Below the pieces are notes generated by a model that did not search any database, had not been told where the DNA came from, and worked only from the letters and a program-made list of their open reading frames with translations. Made by a program: the position numbers and the translations under genes. 64,000 nucleotides of DNA from Paractinoplanes toevensis. GTDB taxonomy: Bacteria; Actinomycetota; Actinomycetes; Mycobacteriales; Micromonosporaceae. Shown here piece by piece: positions 17,422 through 27,237 of this stretch (position 1 is its first letter; the number at the start of each line of letters is the position of its first letter). The DNA is taken from NCBI RefSeq assembly GCF_018332695.1, contig NZ_BOQN01000087.1, positions 124,001 to 188,000 on the forward strand, in the 5' to 3' direction.

Positions 17422-18182
17422 CAGCCGAGCACCGGTACGGCCGGGAAGCGCTGGGTGCCCTCGGCGACCAGGTCCTCGGCCATGGTGACGCCCCAGCGGG
17501 GGTCGGCGGCGAGCCGGACCGCCTCGTCGGGAGTCAGCGCGGGCCGGCCGGGGCAGGCCGGCAGGTCGACCTCGACCAGGGTGCCGTCCGGCCACTGGGC
17601 GTCGACCGTGGTGCCCAGCCGGCAGTCGGCGGAGTGCTCGCTGATCGTCACGAACGCGGCGCCGGGCGGCTTGTCGCCGACCGGGGCGTTCCGGGCGACC
17701 GCGACCCGGATCATGGCCGGGCCCCGGCCGTCGTCGAGGGACAACTGCACATGGAGATCATCGTCCGCGGCGACGCCGTAGTGACTCGTCCGTCCGGGTG
17801 GCAAAAGCTGAAGCATTAACACCAGCATCGCCCCTGAGGTCGCTTTCGTCCGGTTTCCGTCGGCACGCTCCGTGCCACTGTGGACCGTCAACGTACGCGC
17901 CTTCAGAGCGGCCATGGGGGCGGTGGCCGGGGCGGCTGGCACGTTCTGGGGAGGTAGCGCGGCGGGGGCCTGGGGACGGACCGCGACCGGGCCGTCACGC
18001 AGGACGACGGCACCCACTCCGGCCAGCGCGATCATGGCGGCGAACGTGCCGAAAACACCGAGACGCCGCTTTCGCCGCAAGCGCCGCCCATCGCGGATCG
18101 CGGCACCGACCACGTCACCGAGGGGCGGTGGGCGCTCGGCATACAGGTCGGCCCGCAGCAGCGCCCGCAGATCCTCCGTCAA
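17421..18182 (-). CDS. Single-pass membrane protein upstream of the sigma gene
   Basis: 253 residues. The N-terminal 40 residues are charged and probably cytoplasmic (ending RRLRRKRRLG), followed by one hydrophobic helix (about 42-62) and an extracytoplasmic region beginning with a Pro/Ala-rich linker and containing two Cys (SADCRLG and LPACPG) that could pair. The topology and coupling to a sigma gene suggest a signal sensor or anti-sigma role, but no anti-sigma zinc motif is visible. I do not recognise a named family. Confidence 0.75.
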   Translation of the reverse strand: MTEDLRALLRADLYAERPPPLGDVVGAAIRDGRRLRRKRRLGVFGTFAAMIALAGVGAVVLRDGPVAVRPQAPAALPPQNVPAAPATAPMAALKARTLTVHSGTERADGNRTKATSGAMLVLMLQLLPPGRTSHYGVAADDDLHVQLSLDDGRGPAMIRVAVARNAPVGDKPPGAAFVTISEHSADCRLGTTVDAQWPDGTLVEVDLPACPGRPALTPDEAVRLAADPRWGVTMAEDLVAEGTQRFPAVPVLG

Positions 18183-18277
18183 AAGAGACCCCCTCCATCA
18201 GTACTGACGGGGTGAACGTCGCCTCAGGTGACAGCGGCCCGGAAAAACTTGTCGCACCCCGGTGGCAGGGTGACGGC

Positions 18278-18856
18278 GTGTCGAAGACGCAGTACTACAC
18301 CGCTACGACGATCGACGGTTACATCGCCGATCCGCACAATTCGCTCGACTGGCTGTTCGCGGTCGACGAGGGCCGCGAGGACGAGGCGGGCGCCAACCCG
18401 TTCGCCACGTTCTTCGCCGGCGTGGGCGCGTTCGTGATGGGCGCGACCACCTACGAGTGGATCCTCGACCACGAGTCCCTGCTGACCAGGCCGGAGAAAT
18501 GGCAGGAGTACTACGGTGACGTCCCCTCCTGGGTCTTCACCCACCGCGACCTGCCGCCGATCCCGGGCGCCGACCTGCGGTTCGTCCAGGGTGACGTCCG
18601 CCCGGTCCACGCCGCGATGACGGCGGCGGCCGGCGAGAAGAACATCTGGGTGACCGGCGGCGGTGAGCTGGCCGGCGCGTTCGACGACGCCGGGCTGCTC
18701 GACGAGGTGATCCTGGGCGTCGCCCCGGCGACCCTGGGCGCGGGGGCACCGGTCCTCCCCCGCCGCATCATGCCGTCCCGCCTCACGCTGACCGGCGTCG
18801 AGAAGCGCGGCCAGTTCGCCTACCTGACCTACGCGGTGACGCCGCCGACATCGTGA
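18278..18856 (+). CDS. DHFR / RibD C-terminal-domain family protein
   Basis: 192 residues. It has the dihydrofolate-reductase-like fold pattern: TATTIDGYIAD at the start, FVMGATTYEW, the nucleotide-binding WVTGGGELAG, and an ending strand LRISTTE-like segment replaced by FAYLTYAV. Members are NADPH-dependent reductases of mostly unknown substrate; this is unlikely to be the essential FolA. The GTG at 18278 is preceded by CAGGG at a good distance. It is divergent from the sigma-partner gene across 95 bp. Confidence 0.85.
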   Translation: MSKTQYYTATTIDGYIADPHNSLDWLFAVDEGREDEAGANPFATFFAGVGAFVMGATTYEWILDHESLLTRPEKWQEYYGDVPSWVFTHRDLPPIPGADLRFVQGDVRPVHAAMTAAAGEKNIWVTGGGELAGAFDDAGLLDEVILGVAPATLGAGAPVLPRRIMPSRLTLTGVEKRGQFAYLTYAVTPPTS

Positions 18857-18912
18857 CGCACCGCCGCTTCCGCTGACCCGGCCGGGGCGGCCCTGGCGGC
18901 CCCGGAGAGCTC

Positions 18913-19021
18913 GCCCGGGCGCTGCTTCAGGAGCCGGCCAAGACGGCCCGGAAGGCCGCCCGCGCTGCTTCAAGAGTCGGCCAAGACGGCCCGGGCGCTG
19001 CCTCAGAGGCCGGCCAGGGCT
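18913..19021. repeat. Three-copy tandem repeat including the pabB stop codon
   Basis: Units at 18913-18945 (33 bp), 18946-18988 (43 bp, with a 10-bp insertion) and 18989-19021 (33 bp). On the plus strand each has the pattern GCCCGG...CGCTGC(T/C)TCA followed by GGCC(A)AG. The third is the real pabB 3' end with its TGA; on the minus strand the others read CTC-TTG and CTC-CTG where pabB has CTC-TGA. This is again a duplicated gene tail in non-coding DNA. Confidence 0.8.
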
Positions 19022-20244
19022 GCCCGGATGGGGGCGGCCTTGGCCGCTGCCTCCTCCACCTCGGCGGTCGGGTCGCTGTCCCAGGTGATGCCGCCGCCGG
19101 CCCACGCGTGCAGGTGGGTGCCGTCGGCCGCGACCGTGCGGATGGTCAGGGCCAGGTCGAGGTGGTCGTGGCCGATCCAGCCGATGCCGCCCATGCTCAC
19201 GCCGCGGCCCACCGGCTCGAGGGCGCTGATCTCGGTCAGGGCCGCAAGCTTCGGCGCGCCGGTCACCGAGCCGCCGGGGCAGACCGCGCGCAGCAGGTCG
19301 GCCAGGTCCAGGTCCGACTCGATCGGGGCGGAGATCACCGACTCGGCCTGCCACAGGTCGACCCAGCGGCGGACCGCGAACAGCTCGTCCACCGTCACCG
19401 GGCCCACGCCGGGCACGTGCGCGAGGTCGTTGCGCTCCAGGTCGACGATCATGATGTGCTCGGCGCGCTCCTTGGCGGAGGCGAGCAGTTCGGCGCGGCC
19501 GGGCCGCGTGGCCGGGCGGGTGCCCTTGATCGGCCGAGTGATCACCCGGCCGTCCCGCACCTCGATCAGGGTCTCCGGGGACGCCGTGGCGATCGCCCAG
19601 CCCTCGCCGGCGAGAACACCCCCGTAACGGGCGCCGGGCAGCGCCGCCACCCGGCCCAGGGCCGGCATCGGGTCACCCCGGTAGGGCGCGCTCGCATGGC
19701 CCACCACGTTGACCTGGTAGACGTCGCCCCGGCCGATCGCCGCCCGGACCGCGTCGACGGCGGCGGCGTGCTCTTTCGGGGTCCAGCTGGGCGTCCATTC
19801 ACCCAGCCACCACGGCGGGCGTACAGATCCGGATTGCGCGGGGGTCTCACCATCGGGCCATGGAGCCTGCGAGCCACCGAGCCCGGAGCCGTGGAGGTAG
19901 ACGACGGCGTAGACGTCCGGGATCCCCGGGACCGGCGACGGAGGGCCGGCCGGGCCACCGGCCATTACGGAACCGGCGGCGGCGGACACGTACAGTGCTG
20001 CGCCGCAGACCGTGCCAGCGCCGGTCGGATGAACCTGGGTAGCCGTTCGGCCAGTGTTTCGCACGCTCAGTCCGTTGCCGGCGAGGAAGTCGGCGACAAG
20101 CTTCGCAGGGTCACCACCGTCACAGCAGAACCATTCGAACCGTGTTGACGCACGGTGACGGCCCTGGCAGGACGCCGGAGCACCCGGCGGCGGCACGGAA
20201 GGAGGTGTCGGGAAGTGGTCGGTAGGCACTATTTCGTGGACCAT
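19003..20244 (-). CDS. pabB: Aminodeoxychorismate synthase component I (PabB-like)
   Basis: 413 residues. It is a chorismate-utilising enzyme of the anthranilate synthase I / PabB group, which aminates chorismate to aminodeoxychorismate for folate. Conserved blocks are PIKGTRPAT, ERAEHIMIVDLERNDL, PGGSVTGAPK and the late HAWAGGGITWDSDP. The N-terminal 40 residues look non-conserved and the start is uncertain (ATG 20244 or TTG 20265). No glutaminase (pabA) or aminodeoxychorismate lyase (pabC) gene adjoins. Anthranilate synthase activity is less likely because the block is PIKGTRP and the N-terminal Trp-feedback motif is absent. Confidence 0.85.
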   Translation of the reverse strand: MVHEIVPTDHFPTPPSVPPPGAPASCQGRHRASTRFEWFCCDGGDPAKLVADFLAGNGLSVRNTGRTATQVHPTGAGTVCGAALYVSAAAGSVMAGGPAGPPSPVPGIPDVYAVVYLHGSGLGGSQAPWPDGETPAQSGSVRPPWWLGEWTPSWTPKEHAAAVDAVRAAIGRGDVYQVNVVGHASAPYRGDPMPALGRVAALPGARYGGVLAGEGWAIATASPETLIEVRDGRVITRPIKGTRPATRPGRAELLASAKERAEHIMIVDLERNDLAHVPGVGPVTVDELFAVRRWVDLWQAESVISAPIESDLDLADLLRAVCPGGSVTGAPKLAALTEISALEPVGRGVSMGGIGWIGHDHLDLALTIRTVAADGTHLHAWAGGGITWDSDPTAEVEEAAAKAAPIRAALAGL

Positions 20245-20368
20245 TCGAACCGAGGATTCTTTCAATGGAACGCCGTCACCCGCTCAATCCATCGTCGTTC
20301 GGATTGAGGTAACGTCCGTCACCGTCGTTGTGAATCGTCACACACAGCCCCCTGACCGGAGACCCCCG

Positions 20369-20566
20369 ATGTGCCAGCACCAAACCCCCTGTCCCAGCGC
20401 CGAAGCCAACGATCGGGAAGCGGCCCGCATCCTCGCCGCCTTCCCCGAGCAGGGCTGGAGCCTTCTCTGCAACGGCGTCATCGTCTTCGAGGACACCGGT
20501 GAGATCCTGCCCGACGGCACGATGATCGCACCGCACCGCCCGGACGTGCACGCTCTCGCGGCCTGA
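20369..20566 (+). CDS. DUF5999 small protein
   Basis: 65 residues. It begins MCQHQTPCPSA and contains EQGWSLLCNGVIVFEDTGE, the hallmark of a small conserved actinobacterial protein family of unknown function. Cys residues at positions 2, 8 and near 35 plus His 4 could bind a metal, as inference. The ATG at 20369 has GGAG 7 nt upstream; the GTG at 20330 has none. Confidence 0.85.
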   Translation: MCQHQTPCPSAEANDREAARILAAFPEQGWSLLCNGVIVFEDTGEILPDGTMIAPHRPDVHALAA

Positions 20567-20577
20567 CCGGCCGAGCC

Positions 20578-20619
20578 GGCCGGGAAGACCGTCGCCGACG
20601 GCATCGTCGCCGCCCGGCC
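20578..20619 (+). terminator. Possible terminator after the DUF5999 gene
   Basis: Outer arms GGCCGGG (20578-20584) and CCCGGCC (20613-20619) enclose a second hairpin CCGTC-gcc-GACGG (20589-20601). It lies 12 bp beyond the stop. No U-tract. Confidence 0.35.
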
Positions 20620-20781
20620 CGAGCGATCCGCAGCTACGGAGAGTAGCCGCGTGACACCCTAGCTCACCGCCGAGCCCTTACTTACCGTGACTCCCCGACC
20701 CCGCGAGCAACGACGACACGCGCCGGACGCCGCTATTTTGCGGCCAAAAACGCCCACAACGGCCACAACGGCCAAGGCGCG
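20620..20781. other. Non-coding gap before the MCP gene end
   Basis: No gene is seen. A small hairpin GCCGC-tattt(t)-GCGGC lies at 20729-20744, followed by a repeated CCACAACGG motif near 20755-20772. The hairpin could terminate the minus-strand MCP transcript but is only 5 bp long. Confidence 0.4.
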
Positions 20782-22377
20782 TCAGATCTGGTACGTCGCT
20801 ACCGTCGCCTGCAGCTCAGCGGCGGTGCGGGCCAGGTCCGCGGCGGTCTGCTGAGTCTCGGTGGCGCCGTCGGTGACCTGCCGAGCCGCCTCCGCGACCC
20901 CGGCGATCGTCTCGGCGATGCTGGACGCTCCCTCGGCCGCGTGACCCACACTGCGGGAGATCTCCGCGGTGGTGGCGGTCTGCTCCTCGACCGCGGTGGC
21001 GATCGTGGTCGTGTAGTCGCTGATCGTCGTGATCACGGTGCCGATCTTCTGGATCGCCTCGACCGCGTTGCCGCTCTCCGCCTGAATCGCGGACACCTGG
21101 GCGGTGATCTCCTGGGTGGCGCGGGCGGTCTCCTGCGCCAGATCCTTCACCTCGCTGGCCACCACCGCGAAGCCCTTGCCCGCCTCACCGGCCCGGGCGG
21201 CCTCGATGGTGGCGTTCAGGGCCAGCAGGTTGGTCTGCTCGGCGATCGACGTGATCATGGCGACGACCGTGCCGATCTGGGCCGAGGCGTCGCCGAGCCG
21301 GGCCACGCCGGCGTTGGTGTCGTGCACGGTGCGGGCGGCCTCGCCGGCCACCCCGGCCGCCTCGTTCGCGTTGTTGGCGATCTCGCGGATCGACACGCCC
21401 ATCTCGTCGGCGCCGGCCGACACCGTCCGCACGTTGTGCGAAACCCGGTCGGCGGCCTCGGACACCGTGCCGACCTGCGCCGACGTCTCCTCGGCCGACG
21501 CGGACAGCTCCAGCGACACCGAGGACAGCTGCTCGGAGGCGGACGCCAGCACGGTGGAGCTGTCCTGGATGCGGCCGACCATCCCGGCCACCGCCTCGGC
21601 GGTGTCGTTCAGCGCGGCCGACATCCGGCCCACCTCGTCCCGGCTCTCCACCGCCACCCGGGCGGTCAGATCGCCGCGGCCGATCCGCTCGAGGGCGTCG
21701 ACGCAGCGGGACAGGGGGGTGACGATCAGCCGCGCGGCGACGACGGCGAGACCGACCGCGAGGATCGTGCTGCCGGTCACCAGGACCAGCACCCAGCGCT
21801 TGGTCGCCTGGTACCGGTCCTCGGCGGTGGCCATCTGTGCGGCGCCGGCCTCGACGGTCAGCCCGGCGAGCGTGGTCAGGTTGGAGCGGACCGCCTTCAT
21901 GACGGTCGCCAGGTCACCACCGCGGATCTTGGAGACGGCGGCCGCGTTACCCGCGACGGGCAGCACCCGGCCGGTGACCAGAGTGTCGTACGCCGTCCAG
22001 GCGGTCTGGAAACCGTCGAGCGAGGTCTGCGCGTCGGGGCCGATCGAGTAGGACTCGTACTCCTTCGCGTACGCGATGGCCTGGGTGTCGGCGTCGTCCA
22101 TGGCGGTCTTCGCGGTCGACCGATCAGCGTCGGACGCGGCGAGCAGGTAGTCGTCGAGGCCGAGCCAGCTGCGATTGACCGCGGCCCGCAGGTTGCCGAT
22201 GCTGTTCAGCTCCCGGTTGTGCCCGTAGACGGCCTTCACCTGATCGTTGGTGGCGGCCAGGCTGGACAGGGCGTACCCGCCGTCGACCATGCCGAAGGCC
22301 GCGACCACCCCGACCGCGAACATGATCTTCGTGCCGACCCGCCGGTCGGTCAGCAGGCGTAGGTTCGCCACCGTCAC
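20782..22377 (-). CDS. Methyl-accepting chemotaxis protein
   Basis: 531 residues. A first membrane helix (about 18-40), a periplasmic four-helix-bundle sensor (about 41-190), a second helix (about 192-214), a HAMP domain (ending [11 protein letters not shown] near 260) and the signalling domain. The hairpin tip is seen as [21 protein letters not shown]. It would signal to CheA/CheW at the pole. The GTG at 22377 is preferred for its GGGG upstream and hydrophobic N-terminus; the longer frame to 23586 is antisense to gcvP. No che genes are in the window. Motile spores of Actinoplanes-like organisms would explain its presence. Confidence 0.92.
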   Translation of the reverse strand: MTVANLRLLTDRRVGTKIMFAVGVVAAFGMVDGGYALSSLAATNDQVKAVYGHNRELNSIGNLRAAVNRSWLGLDDYLLAASDADRSTAKTAMDDADTQAIAYAKEYESYSIGPDAQTSLDGFQTAWTAYDTLVTGRVLPVAGNAAAVSKIRGGDLATVMKAVRSNLTTLAGLTVEAGAAQMATAEDRYQATKRWVLVLVTGSTILAVGLAVVAARLIVTPLSRCVDALERIGRGDLTARVAVESRDEVGRMSAALNDTAEAVAGMVGRIQDSSTVLASASEQLSSVSLELSASAEETSAQVGTVSEAADRVSHNVRTVSAGADEMGVSIREIANNANEAAGVAGEAARTVHDTNAGVARLGDASAQIGTVVAMITSIAEQTNLLALNATIEAARAGEAGKGFAVVASEVKDLAQETARATQEITAQVSAIQAESGNAVEAIQKIGTVITTISDYTTTIATAVEEQTATTAEISRSVGHAAEGASSIAETIAGVAEAARQVTDGATETQQTAADLARTAAELQATVATYQI

Positions 22378-22461
22378 TACCCCGATCGTTCCGTCGAGTT
22401 GTCCGACACCGACACAATGCTGCCGGTTCGACCGAGGTTCGCGGGGGTGTTTCGCTGAGCA

Positions 22462-22500
22462 GGCCCGTGCCGCCGGCCGGGAAGCCGGCGGCGCCGGGCC
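22462..22500 (-). terminator. Strong hairpin terminator after gcvP
   Basis: GGCCCG (22462-22467) and GCCGCCGGC (22469-22477) pair with GCCGGCGGC (22484-22492) and CGGGCC (22495-22500), giving 15 pairs with one small bulge and a 6-nt loop. It starts 5 bp past the gcvP stop and lies before the MCP gene. Confidence 0.7.
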
Positions 22501-22505
22501 GGAAA

Positions 22506-25310
22506 TCAGTCCTCGAAGGCTTCCGGGGCGGGGCAGGAACAGACCAGGTTCCGGTCGCCGTAGGCACCGTCGATCCGGCGGACCGGCGGCCAGTACTTGG
22601 CGGTCCGGTCGACGCCCTTGGGGAAACCGGCGATCGAGCGCGGGTACGCGTGGTCCCACTCGTCCGCGGTGACCGCCGCGGCGGTGTGCGGGGCGTTGGC
22701 GAGCGGGTTGTCCCCGGCCGGCCAGACCCCGGCGGCGACCTGGTCGATCTCCTCCTTGATCGCGATCATCGCGGCGCAGAACCGGTCGAGCTCGGCCAGG
22801 TCCTCGCTCTCGGTGGGCTCGACCATGAGCGTGCCGGCCACCGGGAACGACATGGTGGGCGCGTGGAAGCCGTAGTCGATCAGCCGCTTCGCGACGTCGT
22901 CCACGGTCACGCCGGTGGCCTTGGTGATCGGCCGCAGGTCGAGGATGCACTCGTGCGCCACGAGACCGTTGGTGCCCGCGTACAGCACCGGGTAGTGGTC
23001 GCGCAGCCTCGACGCCACGTAGTTGGCGGTGAGCACCGCGGCGCCGGTGGCGGCCGCGAGGCCGTCCGGGCCCATCATCCGCACGTAGGCCCAGGAGATC
23101 GGCAGGATGCCGGCCGAGCCGTGCGCGGCGGCCGAGACGGCGTGATGGTCGCCGGGCTCGAGCGGGTTGCCGGGCAGGAAGTCGGCGAGGTGGGCGCGGA
23201 CCGCGACCGGTCCGACGCCGGGGCCACCGCCGCCGTGCGGGATGCAGAACGTCTTGTGCAGGTTCAGGTGCGACACGTCGGCGCCGAACTTGCCGGGCTT
23301 GGCGTAGCCGACCAGGGCGTTGAGGTTGGCCCCGTCGACGTACACCTGCCCACCGGCCTCGTGGACCTGCACGCAGAGCGCGGCGATCGAGGTCTCGTAG
23401 ACGCCGTGCGTGGACGGGTAGGTCACCATGATCGCGGCGAGGTTCTCGGCGTGGCGGGAGATCTTGGCGGAAAGGTCGTCCATGTCGACGTTGCCCAGCG
23501 AGTCGCACGCCACCACGACGACCCGCATACCGGCCATGACGGCGCTGGCGGCGTTGGTGCCGTGCGCGCTCGACGGGATCAGGCACACGTCGCGGTGCAG
23601 GTCACCGCGGGAGCGGTGATAACCCCGGATGGCCAGCAGACCGGCCAGCTCACCCTGGGATCCGGCATTGGGCTGTACGGACACCGCGTCGTACCCGGTG
23701 ATCTCGGCCAGCCACGCCTCCAACTGGGCGACGAGGTGCTCGTAGCCCAGGGTCTGCGAGGCCGGGGCGTACGGGTGGATGTTCGCGAACTCCGGCCAGG
23801 TCACCGATTCCATCTCGGTGGTGGCGTTGAGCTTCATCGTGCAGGAGCCGAGCGGGATCATGCCGCGGTCCAGCGCGTAGTCCTTGTCGGCGAGTTTGCG
23901 CAGGTAGCGCAGCATGCTGGTCTCGGAGTGGTGGGTGTGGAACACCGGGTGGGTGAGGAAGTCGGTGGTCCGGCCGAGCGGCTTGGCGCCGCACTCCGCG
24001 GCGACCGAGACGGGTACGCCGAACGCCGCCAGCACGGTGCCGACGTGCGCCGCCGTGGTCGTCTCGTCGGTCGAGACCGAGACCCGGTCGTCGTCGACCA
24101 GGCGCAGGTCGACGCCGTTCTTCGCCGCTTCGGCGGCGATCGCGGCGGCCCGCCCGGGCACGACCGCGGTGACGGTGTCGAAGAAGGCGTCGCTGGTCAG
24201 CGCGATGCCGGCGGCAGTGAGGCTGCCCGCGATGGTCAGGGCGTGGTCGTGGGTGCGCTTGGCGATCCGGCGCAGCCCGTCCGGCCCGTGGTAGACCGCG
24301 TACATGCTGGCCATCACCGCCAGCAGGACCTGCGCGGTGCAGATGTTGCTGGTCGCCTTCTCCCGGCGGATGTGCTGCTCACGAGTCTGCAGGGCGAGCC
24401 GGTAGGCGGGGGCGCCGTCGGCGTCCTTGGACACGCCGACCAGCCGGCCGGGCAGCGAACGCTCGAGGCCGGCGCGCACGGCGAGGTAGCCGGCGTGCGG
24501 GCCGCCGAAGCCGAGCGGCACCCCGAAGCGCTGGGTGGTGCCGGCCGCGATGTCCGCGCCGATCTCGCCGGGGGCCCGCAGCAGGGTCAGCGCGAGCAGG
24601 TCGGCGGCCACCGTGACCAGGGCGCCCGCCTCGTGGGCGGCGGCGACCAGCGCCGCGTGGTCGCGGACCGCGCCGGACGCGCCCGGATATTGAAGGTGCA
24701 GGCCGAAGTACTCGTCCGGCAGCGGCTCACCGGCGTCCAGGTCGACGATCGCGAGGGTGATGCCCAGCGGTTCGGCCCGGGTGCGTAGCACGGCGAGAGT
24801 CTGCGGGAACGTGTCGCTGTCCACGGCGTACACCGCGGACTTGGATTTTGATGCCCGGCGGGCGAGGGTCATCGCCTCGGCAACCGCCGTCCCCTCGTCG
24901 AGCATCGACGCGTTCGCCGTGGTCAGCCCGGTCAGGTCGGTCACCATGGTCTGGAAGTTGAGCAGCGCCTCGAGCCGCCCCTGGCTGATCTCCGGCTGGT
25001 ACGGCGTGTACGCCGTGTACCAGGACGGGTTCTCCAGGACGTTGCGCTTGATCACCGCCGGGGTGTGCGTGCCGTAGTAGCCGAGCCCGATCATCGGGGT
25101 GGCGACGGTGTTACGCGACGCGATCTCGCGCAGCTCGGCGATCGTCTCCTCCTCGGAGGCGGCGGCCGGCAGGTCGAGAGCATCGGTCCAGCGGATCACC
25201 TCGGGGATCGCCGCGTCCATCAGGGCGTCGAGCGAGGGGAACCCGATGGACTTGAGCATGTGGGTCTGCTCGTCCGGATCGGGCCCTATGTGCCGGGATG
25301 CGAACGTCAT
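22506..25310 (-). CDS. gcvP: Glycine dehydrogenase (decarboxylating), P-protein
   Basis: 934 residues, the length of a single-chain P-protein. It decarboxylates glycine with PLP and passes the aminomethyl group to GcvH-lipoamide in the glycine cleavage system. Features: N-terminal FASRHIGP, the lipoyl/glycine region [12 protein letters not shown] near residue 100, GSCTMKLN near 480, and the PLP lysine in [18 protein letters not shown] near 690. The ATG at 25310 has AGGAG 6 nt upstream, preferred over 25358. It is preceded by a glycine riboswitch. gcvT and gcvH are not adjacent. Confidence 0.97.
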   Translation of the reverse strand: MTFASRHIGPDPDEQTHMLKSIGFPSLDALMDAAIPEVIRWTDALDLPAAASEEETIAELREIASRNTVATPMIGLGYYGTHTPAVIKRNVLENPSWYTAYTPYQPEISQGRLEALLNFQTMVTDLTGLTTANASMLDEGTAVAEAMTLARRASKSKSAVYAVDSDTFPQTLAVLRTRAEPLGITLAIVDLDAGEPLPDEYFGLHLQYPGASGAVRDHAALVAAAHEAGALVTVAADLLALTLLRAPGEIGADIAAGTTQRFGVPLGFGGPHAGYLAVRAGLERSLPGRLVGVSKDADGAPAYRLALQTREQHIRREKATSNICTAQVLLAVMASMYAVYHGPDGLRRIAKRTHDHALTIAGSLTAAGIALTSDAFFDTVTAVVPGRAAAIAAEAAKNGVDLRLVDDDRVSVSTDETTTAAHVGTVLAAFGVPVSVAAECGAKPLGRTTDFLTHPVFHTHHSETSMLRYLRKLADKDYALDRGMIPLGSCTMKLNATTEMESVTWPEFANIHPYAPASQTLGYEHLVAQLEAWLAEITGYDAVSVQPNAGSQGELAGLLAIRGYHRSRGDLHRDVCLIPSSAHGTNAASAVMAGMRVVVVACDSLGNVDMDDLSAKISRHAENLAAIMVTYPSTHGVYETSIAALCVQVHEAGGQVYVDGANLNALVGYAKPGKFGADVSHLNLHKTFCIPHGGGGPGVGPVAVRAHLADFLPGNPLEPGDHHAVSAAAHGSAGILPISWAYVRMMGPDGLAAATGAAVLTANYVASRLRDHYPVLYAGTNGLVAHECILDLRPITKATGVTVDDVAKRLIDYGFHAPTMSFPVAGTLMVEPTESEDLAELDRFCAAMIAIKEEIDQVAAGVWPAGDNPLANAPHTAAAVTADEWDHAYPRSIAGFPKGVDRTAKYWPPVRRIDGAYGDRNLVCSCPAPEAFED

Positions 25311-25367
25311 GGCGGCTCCTTGGGGCGAGGTCGACGAGGCGGCCTCCCCCTCTGTCATACCCAGATG

Positions 25368-25468
25368 GGCACTTCAGAGTCGCGTAGCCCACACGGTCCG
25401 TTTGCCTGAGAGGTTCCGGGGAGGATTTGCCCCTTCGGCGCCGTCCCGGAGACGAACTCTCCCGCATG
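25368..25468 (-). ncRNA. Glycine riboswitch (single aptamer) upstream of gcvP
   Basis: On the minus strand the diagnostic blocks occur in order: GCGGGAGAG, CGCCGAAGGGGCAAA, CTCTCAGGCAAACGGACCG, then ACTCTGAAG, which resembles the ghost-aptamer remnant of singlet riboswitches. It lies about 60 nt upstream of the gcvP start. Glycine binding is expected to switch gcvP on. The 5' edge is within 60 bp of the divergent aldo/keto reductase start. I see only one full aptamer. Confidence 0.92.
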
Positions 25469-25525
25469 GCTGGCAACCAACCTACCAGTGGATCTGTTAC
25501 AGCCGGGTATCCCTACGCTGGGGTT

Positions 25526-26521
25526 GTGACGTACAACCCCGCGCAGGACCGCTACGACTCCATGACCTACCGGCGTGCCGGGCGCAGCGGCCTGAAACTG
25601 CCCGCGATCTCGCTCGGCCTCTGGCACAACTTCGGCGACACCCGCCCCCTCGACCGGCAGCGCGACATCGTGCGCCGCGCCTTCGACCTGGGCGTCACCC
25701 ACTTCGACCTGGCCAACAACTACGGGCCGCCGCCCGGCAGCGCCGAGTCCAACTTCGGGCGCCTGCTCACGACCGACCTCCGCCCCTACCGGGACGAGAT
25801 CGTGGTGTCGACCAAGGCCGGCTATCACATGTGGAACGGCCCGTACGGCGAGTGGGGTTCGAAGAAGTACCTGGTCAGCAGCCTGGACCAGTCGCTGAAG
25901 CGGCTCGGGCTCGACTACGTGGACATCTTCTACCACCACCGGCCCGACCCGGACACCCCGCTCGAGGAGACCATGGCGGCGCTGGACGCGGTGGTCCGCG
26001 CCGGCAAGGCCCTGTACGTCGGCATCAGCAACTACACCGCCGCGCAGACCGCCGCGGCCGCGAAGATCCTGCGTGAGCTGGGCACGCCGCTGCTGATCCA
26101 CCAGCCGTCGTACTCGATCCTCAACCGCTGGATCGAGCGGGACAACCTGCTCGACACCCTCGCCGACGCCGGGGCCGGCTGCATCGCGTTCAGCCCGCTG
26201 CAGCAGGGTCTGCTCACCGACCGCTACCTGGGTGGCATCCCCGAGGACTCGCGGGTGCGCACCAGCGTCTTCCTCAACGAGAGCAACCTCGACGCGAAGA
26301 CGATGGGCCGCATCCACGCGCTCAACGACATCGCGAAGCGCCGCGGCCAGTCGCTCGCCCAGATGGCCCTGGCCTGGGCCCTGCGCGACGACCGGATGAC
26401 CAGCCTGATCATCGGCGCCAGCAGCGTCGAGCAGTTGGAGAACAACATCGCCGCCCTGGGCAACCTGCCCCTGTCGGCCGAGGAGCTGGACGAGATCGAC
26501 GGCACGGTCCTCGACCTGTAA
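25526..26521 (+). CDS. Aldo/keto reductase, YghZ / L-glyceraldehyde-3-phosphate reductase type
   Basis: 331 residues. The N-terminus YRRAGRSGLKLPAISLGL and the FDLANNYGPPPGSAE segment are typical of the YghZ/AKR14 group. The catalytic tetrad is intact: Asp and Tyr in FDLANNYG, Lys in STKAGYH, and His in FYHHRPDP. It would reduce aldehydes or ketoaldehydes with NADPH. The GTG at 25526 gives the family's usual short lead-in (YNPAQDRYDSM). Divergent from gcvP and its riboswitch. Confidence 0.9.
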   Translation: MTYNPAQDRYDSMTYRRAGRSGLKLPAISLGLWHNFGDTRPLDRQRDIVRRAFDLGVTHFDLANNYGPPPGSAESNFGRLLTTDLRPYRDEIVVSTKAGYHMWNGPYGEWGSKKYLVSSLDQSLKRLGLDYVDIFYHHRPDPDTPLEETMAALDAVVRAGKALYVGISNYTAAQTAAAAKILRELGTPLLIHQPSYSILNRWIERDNLLDTLADAGAGCIAFSPLQQGLLTDRYLGGIPEDSRVRTSVFLNESNLDAKTMGRIHALNDIAKRRGQSLAQMALAWALRDDRMTSLIIGASSVEQLENNIAALGNLPLSAEELDEIDGTVLDL

Positions 26522-26562
26522 TTCGCTCCCCCACACCCAAGCCGGGCGGTACGGTCCCCGGC

Positions 26563-27237
26563 GTGATCGAACTGGTCGAGCGGCACACGATCCTCGGGGT
26601 CGTGGTCGGATCCCGGGCGTACGGCCTCGAGGGCCCCGGGTCCGACCACGACCGCCGTGGCGTGTTCGCGGCGCCGACCCGCAGCTTCTGGGGCGTCGAG
26701 AAGCCGCCCACCCACCTGGACGGGCCGCGGGCGGAAGAGTTCTCCTGGGAGATCGAGCGCTTCTGTGTGCTCGCCCTGCAGGGCAACCCGACCGTCCTGG
26801 AAGTGCTGTGGTCACCGATCGTCGAACGGATCACCGCCGACGGCGAGGCCTTGCGGTCGGTGCGCCCGGCGTTCCTGTCCCGCCGCGTCGGGACCAGCTT
26901 CGGGGCGTACGCGCGGGACCAGCTCAACCGGGTCAACGCCCGCCGCGAACGCACCGGCGAGACCAACCACAAGCAGGCCATGCACATGCTGCGGCTGCTG
27001 CTGGCCGGCGCGCACGTGCTGCGCACCGGCGAGGTCCTGGTCGACGTGCGCCCGTGGCGGGAGCGGCTCCTGGCCGTCAAGCGCGGCGAGACGCCCTGGG
27101 CGGAGGTCACGGCCTGGGCCGGGGAACTGCAGGACGACCTGGCCGCCGCGGCGGCGACCACGCACCTACCGGAAACCCCACGGACCGAAGAGATAGATCA
27201 ACTGCTCTACGCCGTACGGGAAAGGGGTTTGGAATGA
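26563..27237 (+). CDS. Nucleotidyltransferase-fold protein 1 (COG3541/YcgL-like)
   Basis: 224 residues. GSRAYGLEGPGSDHDRRGVF near residue 16 is the polymerase-beta-type nucleotidyltransferase signature (GS...G...SDxDxRG), and SWEIERFCVLALQGNPTVLE follows as in this predicted-NTase group. NTases of this fold move AMP, GMP or UMP onto proteins, RNA or small molecules; the target is unknown. The start codon is a GTG translated as the first residue (MIELVERH). It overlaps the next, paralogous gene as ATGA. Confidence 0.8.
   Translation: MIELVERHTILGVVVGSRAYGLEGPGSDHDRRGVFAAPTRSFWGVEKPPTHLDGPRAEEFSWEIERFCVLALQGNPTVLEVLWSPIVERITADGEALRSVRPAFLSRRVGTSFGAYARDQLNRVNARRERTGETNHKQAMHMLRLLLAGAHVLRTGEVLVDVRPWRERLLAVKRGETPWAEVTAWAGELQDDLAAAAATTHLPETPRTEEIDQLLYAVRERGLE

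Noticed and set aside
17421-18182. Calling the membrane protein an anti-sigma factor
   Set aside because: Its position and topology suggest it, but the HxxxCxxC anti-sigma motif is absent and the gene order is reversed, so it is left as a hypothesis.
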